From positions 1 through 64,000 of the forward strand of contig CAVJCT010000065.1 of NCBI GenBank assembly GCA_963648205.1: DNA of 64,000 nt, given 5' to 3'. The stretch is from UBA1181 sp963648205. Lineage in GTDB: Bacteria > Bacteroidota > Bacteroidia > Bacteroidales > Paludibacteraceae. Of the stretch, positions 32,929-41,498 are shown piece after piece. The position numbers and the translations under genes are program-made. The stretch's first letter is position 1; each line of letters opens with the position of its first letter. Below the pieces are notes generated by a model. That model was not told where the DNA came from. It searched no databases and saw nothing but the letters and a program-made list of their open reading frames with translations.

Positions 32929-33525
32929 ATGAGGAAGCAAATTGTATTGATTGGTATGTGTTTGGCTTTGTTTTCTGCCTCAGTCTCTGCCATAGATGTA
33001 GAGGTGGGTAGAAGAGTGCCTGCTTGTATCGATGTGGATGGCGACACGATACCGAGCATTATGCTCCCTCAAGTTTACGTCTTTCCTAAGTTGGTTTTTA
33101 AGAACGCAAAACAGGAAAAATTCTACTGGCGTACAGTTCGCGATGTTCGTAAAACCTTGCCTTACGCGAAACGTATTGGTCAGATGGTCAACGAGTTAGA
33201 CAGTCTATTGGCTACGATGGACAATGACAAAGAGCGGAAGAAATATATGGAACTTTACGAAGATTCGTTGGTTGCCACATATAAGCCTGTCTTCTCAAGA
33301 ATGACATTGTCGCAAGGTAAGATGATGATCCGATTGGTGGATCGTCAGTGTAACCGCACATCTTACTCGTTGGTGCAACAGTTCAGAGGTAGATTCCGCG
33401 CTTTCTGGTGGCAAGCCTTTGCAACGGTGTTGGGCGCAGACCTCAAAGTGGAATATGACCCTAATGATGAGAACGACAGAATCGTAGAACGCATTATCAT
33501 TTTGGTCGAGGCAGGGCAGCTTTGA
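32929..33525 (+). CDS. DUF4294 secreted protein
   Basis: 198 residues with signal peptide (about 1-20, VSAID). The family core PQVYVFPKLVFKN and FYWRTVRDVRKTLPYAKRI is visible, as is RQFRGRFRAFWWQ-like basic and aromatic sequence near residue 160. Family function unknown; restricted to Bacteroidota as far as I know. Its last 29 bp overlap the end of the convergent flippase gene. Confidence 0.8.
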   Translation: MRKQIVLIGMCLALFSASVSAIDVEVGRRVPACIDVDGDTIPSIMLPQVYVFPKLVFKNAKQEKFYWRTVRDVRKTLPYAKRIGQMVNELDSLLATMDNDKERKKYMELYEDSLVATYKPVFSRMTLSQGKMMIRLVDRQCNRTSYSLVQQFRGRFRAFWWQAFATVLGADLKVEYDPNDENDRIVERIIILVEAGQL

Positions 33526-35005
33526 TACCTTTCTGAATGTTTGCAAATAATTCTCTTGCGATGGCTGAACCTGTCAGGTAGCAGGTCGCGCAGTAGAAAA
33601 TTGCTCCCACTGAGATTTGAATGACCAATTGAAATAACTTGCTGATTGGCAACCAGTTGATTGAATAGACCATCACTGCCATTATTACTGAAATCAGGAA
33701 GTAGGGCAGAATGTCTTTTATTTGTGCCATTGCTTTGTAGGAGATGACACGTCTCACAAACATCACGCCAACGAAATATGAAAGAATATTGGCGATAGAA
33801 AAACTCCATAGTAATAAATTTATATTGTGTATAAAAAATATAGGAACCAAAATCAATGCGTTTTTGATACTCTCAATGATAAAACTTCTTTTGGGATAGC
33901 CTTTTAATGTGAGCAGTCCTGAGTTGAGACTTTGAAAAGGCATCACTAAACCTGCAATGGCAAGTATTTGAAAATAGGGAACGATAGGCAACCATTTGTC
34001 TGTAAGAACAACGGAGACAATGTTGTCGAAACAAGCCATCGCGCCGAAAAGAACCGGGAAAATGCCGAATGCAGACATCCTCACCATCTTTCTCAAATAA
34101 AGCAATTGACGGTCTTCTTGATCGTTTAGTTTGGAGAGAACGGGGTAGGAAACTCCACTAATAGAGGAAGTTATGATCGAACTTGGTAAAAGGTAGAACT
34201 TGTAGGCTTCGGAATAGTAGCCCAAATGTTTTTCTCCTAATCGCCGACCGATGATGGGGTTGTAGACATAGCGTACAAAGGTGTTAACCAATGCGTTAAC
34301 TAACAAAGGTGTGCTGAATGCAAAAAGTTCCTTAATGACGGCAAATTGTGGTTTCACCTTTGGTCGCCACGAACTGAAGCACCAAAGTAAGATACATTTT
34401 ACAGCATTTTGAAGAAGTATCTGCCAAGCCAACGCCCAGTAGGTGTAGCCCAAAAGTATGAGAACGATAACGACAATTCCTGCGATAACGGCACTAATCA
34501 GACTGGCAAGTGATAGTTTCTTGAAGGCTAATTCCTTCGTCAAAATGATGTTTTGAACAATCGATAAAGCACTGAAAATGATGCTGAGGAAAAGAAACTT
34601 TGACAGGTCTTTCAACTCTGGCATCCCATAATACTGTGCAATTAAATCTGCGCAGAAAAAGAGTGCGAAATAGAAAACCAATGCTAATCCAATATGGAAA
34701 AATAGAATGGCGACATACTCTTCGTCCGTGTTATTAGGGCGTCTGACCATTGCCGATGTGAAACCGCTCTCTATGAAAATGCTCGAAAGGGCGGTGAAGA
34801 TCGCCAATGCGCCAATCAGACCGAAATCGTTCGGTGACAGCAAGCGCAACGTAACCAGTCCGATGACGAAAGCGATGACTTGAAATCCCACCTTGTCAAA
34901 AGCATTCCACAGAAGGGACAAAATTGTATCATGTTTTAGGTTTTCAGAAGATTTTTCTCCGCAACCGTTAACTTTAGACTTACTCTCTTTTTCTACCACG
35001 TCCAT
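33497..35005 (-). CDS. Polysaccharide flippase (MOP/Wzx type)
   Basis: 502 residues from Met at 35005 (MDVVEKESKS); the longer reading to 35056 crosses the -7 element at 35054-35061. It has 12-14 hydrophobic helices, starting with TILSLLWNAFDKVGFQVIAF and LRLLSPNDFGLIG, typical of the polysaccharide biosynthesis/MATE-like flippase family. It would flip lipid-linked sugars across the inner membrane. No glycosyltransferase neighbours are present, so the substrate is unknown. Confidence 0.85.
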   Translation of the reverse strand: MDVVEKESKSKVNGCGEKSSENLKHDTILSLLWNAFDKVGFQVIAFVIGLVTLRLLSPNDFGLIGALAIFTALSSIFIESGFTSAMVRRPNNTDEEYVAILFFHIGLALVFYFALFFCADLIAQYYGMPELKDLSKFLFLSIIFSALSIVQNIILTKELAFKKLSLASLISAVIAGIVVIVLILLGYTYWALAWQILLQNAVKCILLWCFSSWRPKVKPQFAVIKELFAFSTPLLVNALVNTFVRYVYNPIIGRRLGEKHLGYYSEAYKFYLLPSSIITSSISGVSYPVLSKLNDQEDRQLLYLRKMVRMSAFGIFPVLFGAMACFDNIVSVVLTDKWLPIVPYFQILAIAGLVMPFQSLNSGLLTLKGYPKRSFIIESIKNALILVPIFFIHNINLLLWSFSIANILSYFVGVMFVRRVISYKAMAQIKDILPYFLISVIMAVMVYSINWLPISKLFQLVIQISVGAIFYCATCYLTGSAIARELFANIQKGIKAALPRPK

Positions 35006-35053
35006 TTTTATGTCATTTGAAATGTAAACAACAGCGTAGAACAAATTTTTTTG

Positions 35054-35061
35054 CAAAGGTA
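35054..35061 (-). promoter_or_regulatory. Promoter -7 element of the flippase gene
   Basis: Minus-strand TACCTTTG, 49 bp upstream of the chosen start. No clear -33 element. Confidence 0.45.
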
Positions 35062-35177
35062 TGGAAAAAAGAGAAAAAGAAGAATGACTTTAAGAAATTT
35101 TAGATGATTCTTTCAAAATGGAAAAATTTTCAAATTTTTTGTAAATTGGGCAGTGTTTATCAAAACTATTACTTACC

Positions 35178-36950
35178 ATGAAACATTTATTCAAATTTTT
35201 GATTGGCGCATCATTTGCATTTGCGTCTTTGACGGTGTCAGCACGACCGTATGTTGGTGATACTCACCAAGTTAAGCAACCTAATGGTGATTTAGTTTCA
35301 GTTAAACTCTACGGTGATGAATTTTATATGGATGCAGAGAGTGTTGACGGTTACACGGTTGTTGTGGACGATTCTACGAAATATGTGTGCTATGCTTCTG
35401 TTACGGCAGATGAAAAGGAGTACACCTCTACGGGAATTGTCTATGATGGAAATAGTATTCCATCGCTTTTGAAACAAGTACTGAAACCGCATGTGAGAAT
35501 CTCTGAGGAGAGTGCTTCGGAAAAGAAAAATGCTATGAAACAGCAGCTCTCTGTTCCAAAACAAACTACCTCTTTGCGTAGTGCGACGGCTCTTCCCGAC
35601 ACTGTCTATGGTGTTTGCGTTCTTATCGACTTCCCTGAAACTAAGTCGGATGTGTCAATAGATCAGATTGCTACATTCTTCAATTCAGACAACGAAGCCC
35701 TCTTTGGTAATACAATGTCTGTAAAGAAATATTTCCAATGGATTTCAGGAGGAAAACTTACCTATATTAATTATATCCCCAAAGATTTCTATACGGCAGA
35801 AAATAGTCTCTCTTACTATTCTCCAAGTACGGCAACTGAATATACCACGGAACTTTTCTACCCTGAAATAGAAAAGGCTCTCAAATCGTATACAAAGGAG
35901 AAAGATGGGTTTGATGTAACCGACCTCTCCACAAAAGATGGGGCTATACGAGCCATTAATGTCTATTACGCAGGAACGTGTACAAATGAATGGGCAACAG
36001 GACTTTGGCCTCACAAAGGAGGTTATCAGTTCGACCTTACTGAGTTTGGTTTCTATCGTTGGGCATACCATTCCTATCAAATGTCTGATATTGGAAAAGA
36101 ACTCCTATTGGGAACTGTCGTTCATGAAAATGGACATCTTCTTTGTGACTGGCCAGACTTCTACACGTATGATGGACATTCCGATAACAATGCAAGTGTG
36201 TATAATATTGGTGATGCTTTTTCTATTTTCTCAGAAAAAGAACCTGCCTATCCGAATCCGTGGGCTCTCGACAAAATGGGTTGGTTGTCGAACAAAATTG
36301 ATATAACGGATTATGATAATGGTAAACTCGTTACGTTGACGGAAGGTGTTGGCAATGTTGCAGTTTATCGTGGTGGAAATAATTCTAATCAAGAGAAATA
36401 CTATTTGGAGATTAGAGACGGTTATCAAACGGACTATTGGAACAAAACGAGTGAGTACGGAATTTTTATATGGCATAGCAATGATGCTGGAGACAATAAT
36501 TACGAAAACAATGCAGAGTTGCTCGATTGTAAACCTGCAACGACGAGTAATCCGTTTTGGACGAAATACAATGGTCCGGAAATATTTTGTGACTCTCTTC
36601 TCCCATACGCAACTTGGGTGAATGGCACTGCATCAGGGGCTTATCTCTGGGATTTCAGTGAACCAGGTCAGACGATGACCTTCAGATGTGGAAAAATGGC
36701 TTCGAATGTGTCTGTCGACGAGGTTGAGTCCAATCCATCTTTCTCCATTTATAAAATAGAAGATGCTTTTGAATTGACGACCCAAGAAGATCTTTCTGTG
36801 GCAGTTTTCAATGTTAATGGTACTATGATTGAGCAGTTTAAGGCAGATAGTGATGCTTCTGTTGCCTTTGGATCTGATTATGATAAAGGAGTTTATTTAG
36901 TTCGTTTGTCTAATGCTGATTTCTCTAAAACAGTCAAGTTGATAAAATAA
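35178..36950 (+). CDS. Secreted M6-family metalloprotease with C-terminal sorting domain
   Basis: 590 residues: signal peptide (about 1-21), propeptide-like region with GEFYMD-type strands, and an M6 (immune inhibitor A-like) catalytic domain with the zinc motif HENGH at 316-320. The last about 70 residues (YKIEDAFELTTQED, VAVFNVNGTMIEQF, GVYLVRLSNADFSKTVKLIK) have the look of a type A C-terminal domain used by the type IX secretion system. It would be an extracellular or surface protease. A terminator follows at 36973-37012. Confidence 0.87.
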   Translation: MKHLFKFLIGASFAFASLTVSARPYVGDTHQVKQPNGDLVSVKLYGDEFYMDAESVDGYTVVVDDSTKYVCYASVTADEKEYTSTGIVYDGNSIPSLLKQVLKPHVRISEESASEKKNAMKQQLSVPKQTTSLRSATALPDTVYGVCVLIDFPETKSDVSIDQIATFFNSDNEALFGNTMSVKKYFQWISGGKLTYINYIPKDFYTAENSLSYYSPSTATEYTTELFYPEIEKALKSYTKEKDGFDVTDLSTKDGAIRAINVYYAGTCTNEWATGLWPHKGGYQFDLTEFGFYRWAYHSYQMSDIGKELLLGTVVHENGHLLCDWPDFYTYDGHSDNNASVYNIGDAFSIFSEKEPAYPNPWALDKMGWLSNKIDITDYDNGKLVTLTEGVGNVAVYRGGNNSNQEKYYLEIRDGYQTDYWNKTSEYGIFIWHSNDAGDNNYENNAELLDCKPATTSNPFWTKYNGPEIFCDSLLPYATWVNGTASGAYLWDFSEPGQTMTFRCGKMASNVSVDEVESNPSFSIYKIEDAFELTTQEDLSVAVFNVNGTMIEQFKADSDASVAFGSDYDKGVYLVRLSNADFSKTVKLIK

Positions 36951-36972
36951 AGTTGAAAGTACAATAATAAGA

Positions 36973-37012
36973 GATGCTCTGGAGAGATTTGTTCTTCAGA
37001 GCATCTTCTTTT
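36973..37012 (+). terminator. Terminator of the M6 protease gene
   Basis: The 9-bp perfect stem GATGCTCTG/CAGAGCATC (36973-36981, 36997-37005) is followed by TTCTTTT. Confidence 0.8.
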
Positions 37013-37164
37013 ACTGAATGTTTGCTTAGTAGATGAGGTGGGTGATTGCCATTCTGAAAATGCCTAAAAAATGCAACTCTCTGCCTTTTTTTTACAACTC
37101 TTGTTTGTTGCCTTTCTCTATTTTCGCTACCGTAAATCATTGAATGAACTATTATTAGACTGAT

Positions 37165-39954
37165 ATGAGAAAAATATTATCGATTATTGTACTTTCTTTA
37201 TTTGCTTTGTACGCAAGTGCTTCGATCGTGGGTGTGCATGACCCGTCGATTGTTGTGGTTTATAAGGATGCTAATGGCAATTCTTACCCTGAAAATGATG
37301 CGGCGAAGTCACGTACGAAATACTATTATGTGTTTGGAACGCAGTTCGGGGCGGCGTATTCGTTGGATATGATTGATTGGACTTATTTCGAGCCTACATT
37401 CTTGGTGAATGGAGTGGAGTCGAAAGAGTATTTGGAGGCTTTCAAGATTCCTGCAACATGGTCTGGACATACTTCTAACGACAATGTTCGAGGAAACGCT
37501 TGGGCGGCGGATATGATATATAATAAGGAGATGAAAAAATGGTGTCTCTATTATTCTATGAATGGAGATTACTGGAAATCTTCTATCGTTCTTCATACTT
37601 CAGACAAAATTGAAGGTCCATACGAGTATGTTGGTGTCGCTGTTTGGGGTGGAATGGATAACACGACAAGTGGCGGTGGAAATGATGATTATAAGAAAGT
37701 AACAGGCAATTCGACTGTGGATTCTCGCTATTTTGTGGATGGCAAATGGGGTGGAACGTATGGTGTGAGTTGCATCGATCCGAATGTTTTCTATGATGAG
37801 GATGACAATCTGTGGTTGTTATATGGTTCTTGGTCGGGTGGAATTTTCATGGTGAAATTGGATAAAAAGACTGGCTTGAGAGACTATTCTTATTCATACG
37901 GAAATGCAGCTGTGTGGGATGGAACGACCTTGAAATCAGATCCTTATATGGGAATTCATGTGGCAGGTGGCTACTATGTGAGTGGTGAGGGTGCTTACAT
38001 TGAATATATGAAAGACCCAGACGGAAATGGTTATTATTATATGTTCGTCTCGTATGGATTCTATTCTCCAGAGGGTGGTTACAACATGCGAATGTTCCGT
38101 TCAAAGAACGTTACTGGTCCTTACACGGATGTTACTGGCGATTCTCCTCTTTTCGCAAAATGGATTTTCAATTATGGGAATACGATAGATCGTGGTTTGC
38201 CAGTGATGCAGAACTATAAATGGTCGTGGTGGACTATCGGTCAGACTGCGCAAGGTCACAATTCTGCTTTGATGGATGAAGACGGAAAGTGTTATCTGGT
38301 TTACCATACGAAGGAAAACACAGGAACGGTATATCATAATGTAGAGGTACATCCTCTGCTTTTCAATCGAAATGGTTGGCCTATCGCGACACCGTTCGAG
38401 TATAGAGAAGGGGATGGACAACCTACGCAAGCGATTGATATTGTGGATGTTGCAGGAGAGTATGGTATGATTTATCATGGTACGGTCGACTATGCTAATC
38501 TGGTTTGCAATGAGGAACAGAAGCTCTATTTGAACGTTGATGGTACTTTGACGGGGGCTTACACAGGAACGTGGACCTACGATTATGCTAACGGACGTCA
38601 TTTCATCACACTTAAGACGAGCAACGGCGACTTTGAAGGTGTGATGACGGAACAGTTGATGGATGGCGTATCGAAGAAAACTCTCGCTTTTACTTCTGTT
38701 AATGCGAAGGGAGAAAATCTATTGTGGGGTTACAAAAAGCCTTTCACGGAGATGGCTCAAACTACTATATATGATGAAAATAACTATAAAGTAGTTGGCT
38801 CGGATGCGTGCGACTTGGTATGGTTTGAGTATGATACTTTCCTGAAAGATACGTTTGAAACTGCTGATTTCGAGGTCGAATATGTGTTCCATAACATATC
38901 TAAGAACGAAAATCCTTGGGAAAACTGGGGTGTTTGCCTCTCAGATGGCTCTTCAGATTGGTATCTACGTGCCGATGCCTATTCAAATGTAACTCTCTCG
39001 GGTGCGACGGTTGGCTACAATGTAACTAACGCGGATTATAATTCTATCTACCAAGATAAGGATGTTACATTGAAGATTCGGAGAACAGGTACAAGTATTC
39101 ACGCCTACGTTTATGTTGATGGTCAATATGTTTTCTCTGCCGTCTCTTCTAATAGTCCGACTGGAACAATGTACGTTCGTTTGGGTGGAGAGGCTTGCAA
39201 AGTTACTTTGAAACAAAAGACAATAACAACGTTGAAGGATAGAGAAACGGTTGGAGTATCTAATGCGGATGGCACATACACTTCTGGTTTCAATATCGAA
39301 AAAAATGCTTACGATCCTCTTTCTGGCGATTTCAAAGTGAAGTTTACTTTCAATAATTATGTAAACCATACGAGTACGGCAAACTGGAATAACTTCATTA
39401 TCCGAGAGGTTCTCGACGACACAACTGTAACATTAATTCGTGCCGATGCCTACGCAATGGATGTGATTGGATCCATCAAATATGAATACGATTGGACAAC
39501 ATGGAAGGAGTTCGTTTCTTTGATGAAAGGCGCGAAGGTGGAAATGCGGATTGAGAGGGTAGACGACCAAATTACAATTACTACGGAGATACTTGCTAAA
39601 TCAGGTAAAACCTACAAGTATAATATTGTACAAACGAACGCTACGAAGAAAGATCTCGCATTGGGATTCACTTGCGAGCAGAGTCTGGTCGAAATGCTTC
39701 GCTATGAAGTGATTACAGAGGTGAAAACCGAGACCGATCCTTCTTCAGAAACTGATATTTTAGTTGATAGTCCATCAAAGATTTTTGCTGTAGATGGTAT
39801 TTTGTACATTGATAGTGAGGAAGATACAGAAATTAACGTAGTGGATATGTTAGGTCGAGTTCGCAAAATTCACCTTGTTGAGGGTAGAAACCAGATTAAC
39901 GGATTAAAAGCTGGAGTATACGCAGTCGGAGGACACAAGGTGGTTGTCCGCTAA
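37165..39954 (+). CDS. Secreted GH43-family glycosidase with sorting domain
   Basis: 929 residues: signal peptide (about 1-19), a GH43 five-bladed propeller (about 22-390) with the base Asp in VHDPSIVV (Asp26) and CIDPNVFYDEDDNLWLLYGSW, then an ABN2-like C-terminal barrel (about 395-520). Two related jelly-roll-like segments follow (about 530-680 and 690-850, both with ADAY motifs), and finally an about 65-residue type IX-style sorting domain ending AGVYAVGGHKVVVR. Likely an extracellular arabinanase or related enzyme; the substrate is inferred from family. Confidence 0.85.
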   Translation: MRKILSIIVLSLFALYASASIVGVHDPSIVVVYKDANGNSYPENDAAKSRTKYYYVFGTQFGAAYSLDMIDWTYFEPTFLVNGVESKEYLEAFKIPATWSGHTSNDNVRGNAWAADMIYNKEMKKWCLYYSMNGDYWKSSIVLHTSDKIEGPYEYVGVAVWGGMDNTTSGGGNDDYKKVTGNSTVDSRYFVDGKWGGTYGVSCIDPNVFYDEDDNLWLLYGSWSGGIFMVKLDKKTGLRDYSYSYGNAAVWDGTTLKSDPYMGIHVAGGYYVSGEGAYIEYMKDPDGNGYYYMFVSYGFYSPEGGYNMRMFRSKNVTGPYTDVTGDSPLFAKWIFNYGNTIDRGLPVMQNYKWSWWTIGQTAQGHNSALMDEDGKCYLVYHTKENTGTVYHNVEVHPLLFNRNGWPIATPFEYREGDGQPTQAIDIVDVAGEYGMIYHGTVDYANLVCNEEQKLYLNVDGTLTGAYTGTWTYDYANGRHFITLKTSNGDFEGVMTEQLMDGVSKKTLAFTSVNAKGENLLWGYKKPFTEMAQTTIYDENNYKVVGSDACDLVWFEYDTFLKDTFETADFEVEYVFHNISKNENPWENWGVCLSDGSSDWYLRADAYSNVTLSGATVGYNVTNADYNSIYQDKDVTLKIRRTGTSIHAYVYVDGQYVFSAVSSNSPTGTMYVRLGGEACKVTLKQKTITTLKDRETVGVSNADGTYTSGFNIEKNAYDPLSGDFKVKFTFNNYVNHTSTANWNNFIIREVLDDTTVTLIRADAYAMDVIGSIKYEYDWTTWKEFVSLMKGAKVEMRIERVDDQITITTEILAKSGKTYKYNIVQTNATKKDLALGFTCEQSLVEMLRYEVITEVKTETDPSSETDILVDSPSKIFAVDGILYIDSEEDTEINVVDMLGRVRKIHLVEGRNQINGLKAGVYAVGGHKVVVR

Positions 39955-39970
39955 CATCTCACATAGTTTA

Positions 39971-40008
39971 AAACTGACCTATATGCTGAGCGTGTAGGCC
40001 AGTTTTTC
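39971..40008. terminator. Terminator between GH43 and the ATPase (probably bidirectional)
   Basis: The stem AAACTGACCTA/TAGGCCAGTTT (39971-39981, 39995-40005, one mismatch) is followed by TTT on the plus strand; the convergent ATPase stop is 3 bp further. Confidence 0.7.
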
Positions 40009-40010
40009 GT

Positions 40011-41312
40011 TTATTCCAAGCAAGTTCGGACTGCAAATAACGGAATGTTCTCCATCCAACCTTGGTCTTGAAATCCTTTCATTGAGAAACGCACCCCTTT
40101 AAGGTTTTCGTCAGCGTGGTCTTGATTGATAAACGTGGACAGCGATTTTGATTTTACATTTTCTTCTGCCTTCACCTCTATCGGAATGATTTTCGTTTCC
40201 GTTTGTATGATAAAATCTATTTCTTGGGTCGAGTTGTCTTTGCTAAAATAGTAAATGGGTATGTTTTGATAGGACTTAAGTTGCTGTAAGACAAAGTTTT
40301 CTGTAAATGCACCGCTGTATTCACAAAAAATATTGTCTCCGATCAGAACTTGAGCCGCCGAGGTCTCTGATATTGCACCTAACAAGCCAACATCTAACAA
40401 GTACAGTTTGAAGGCATCCATATCTGCATAGAATTTGAGAGGCATCTTGGCGCATTTCGTCCTTTCCACTTTGTAGACCAAGCCAGCGTCGATTAACCAT
40501 TGAATTGCGACTTCAAAATCTTTCGCTCTTGCACCTTTTCTCACCGCTCCGTAAATGAACTTTTTATTTTCTCGAGCTAACTGCGATGGTATCGACTGCC
40601 ATACCATTCTTACCCGTTGCGTTTCATTCCCTGTATGCTTGCTAATGTCTACTTCGTATGCGGATAAAATATCTTTTTGAATCCTCCTAACTGCCTGAAT
40701 ATTTTTCGTTTGTATAAACTCGTACACTGCTTCTGGCATTCCTCCAACATAGTAGTATTGACGAAGATATTCTATATATTTAGAGGAAAGAGCGTTCATT
40801 AAGGTTTTATCACCTTCTTTGAGAATTTTTACTAAATCATCTGCACCATTAGCCAACAAAAACTCTTCATAATTCATTGGGTATAAATGCATTATGTTCA
40901 CTTTCCCAACTGGAAATGATTCTCCTTTCATATTCATCACTCCCAATAAAGAGCCTGCTACAATGATGTGCAGTTCGGGCATATTTTCGTAAAAGTATTT
41001 TAACGAAGATAATACCGGTGGAATTTCTTGTATTTCATCTAAAAAGAGAAGTGTCTTCCCAATTTCTATCTTTCTCTGCTCTATAGCTGAAAGTCCCAAC
41101 AATAGCCTATTTACATCAGCGTCACCCTCAAACAACTTTCTTACATTGTCATTTTTGTAGCAGTTCACATAAACCATGTCGGCAAATTCTTTCTCTCCAA
41201 ATTGTTGTATGAGATAAGTCTTGCCGACCTGTCTTGCTCCATATACAATCAGAGGTTTTCTGTTTTTTGCTAATTTCCAATCTATCAGTTGTTTATATGC
41301 CAATCTTTCCAT
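40011..41312 (-). CDS. AAA ATPase with DUF4143 domain
   Basis: 433 residues. An N-terminal AAA domain has Walker A GARQVGKT (25-32) and Walker B LLFLDEIQEIP. A helical middle follows, then a DUF4143 C-terminal domain with EIDFIIQ and IPIEVKAEE, the acidic/Lys pattern of a PD-(D/E)XK fold. The family is widespread in gut Bacteroidales as solitary genes of unknown role. Its promoter and start region are covered by four direct repeats (41324-41434), pointing to tight regulation. Confidence 0.85.
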   Translation of the reverse strand: MERLAYKQLIDWKLAKNRKPLIVYGARQVGKTYLIQQFGEKEFADMVYVNCYKNDNVRKLFEGDADVNRLLLGLSAIEQRKIEIGKTLLFLDEIQEIPPVLSSLKYFYENMPELHIIVAGSLLGVMNMKGESFPVGKVNIMHLYPMNYEEFLLANGADDLVKILKEGDKTLMNALSSKYIEYLRQYYYVGGMPEAVYEFIQTKNIQAVRRIQKDILSAYEVDISKHTGNETQRVRMVWQSIPSQLARENKKFIYGAVRKGARAKDFEVAIQWLIDAGLVYKVERTKCAKMPLKFYADMDAFKLYLLDVGLLGAISETSAAQVLIGDNIFCEYSGAFTENFVLQQLKSYQNIPIYYFSKDNSTQEIDFIIQTETKIIPIEVKAEENVKSKSLSTFINQDHADENLKGVRFSMKGFQDQGWMENIPLFAVRTCLE

Positions 41313-41323
41313 TGCTAATACAA

Positions 41324-41434
41324 TTTTATGAGGAAATGTTCAGACAAAATTACATTTTTATGAGGGAATAATCGTCCTATCACTACAATTTTATGAGGGA
41401 ATAAATGTGAAAATCAACATTTTTATGAGGGAAA
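41324..41434 (-). repeat. Four direct repeats overlapping the ATPase promoter (operator array)
   Basis: The core TTTTATGAGG(G)AA recurs at 41324-41337, 41356-41369, 41389-41402 and 41421-41434, each preceded by ACAA or ACAT. Start-to-start distances are 32, 33 and 32 bp, close to three helical turns, so all copies face the same side of the DNA. Spacers are unrelated. The array begins 12 bp upstream of the ATPase start codon and surrounds its -7 element. Confidence 0.9.
41345..41352 (-). promoter_or_regulatory. Promoter -7 element of the DUF4143 ATPase gene
   Basis: Minus-strand TAATTTTG lies between repeat copies 1 and 2. Copy 1 would cover the transcription start and copy 2 the spacer of the promoter. 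No TTTG at 19-21 nt. Confidence 0.5.
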
Positions 41435-41437
41435 GAA

Positions 41438-41473
41438 AGGAAAACCCCACTGACAAAATGATTGTTAGTGGGG
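41438..41473 (-). terminator. Terminator of hisB
   Basis: On the minus strand the stem CCCCACTAACAA/TTGTCAGTGGGG (41445-41473, one G-A mismatch) is followed by TTTTCCTTTC. Confidence 0.8.
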
Positions 41474-41498
41474 TCTAAATATTTTTTAGAATATGATT

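Noticed and set aside
41324..41434. CRISPR-like appearance of the four regular repeats
   Set aside because: The repeats are only about 17 bp including flanks, there are four, spacers are about 15-16 bp, and there are no cas genes. A promoter lies inside the array.
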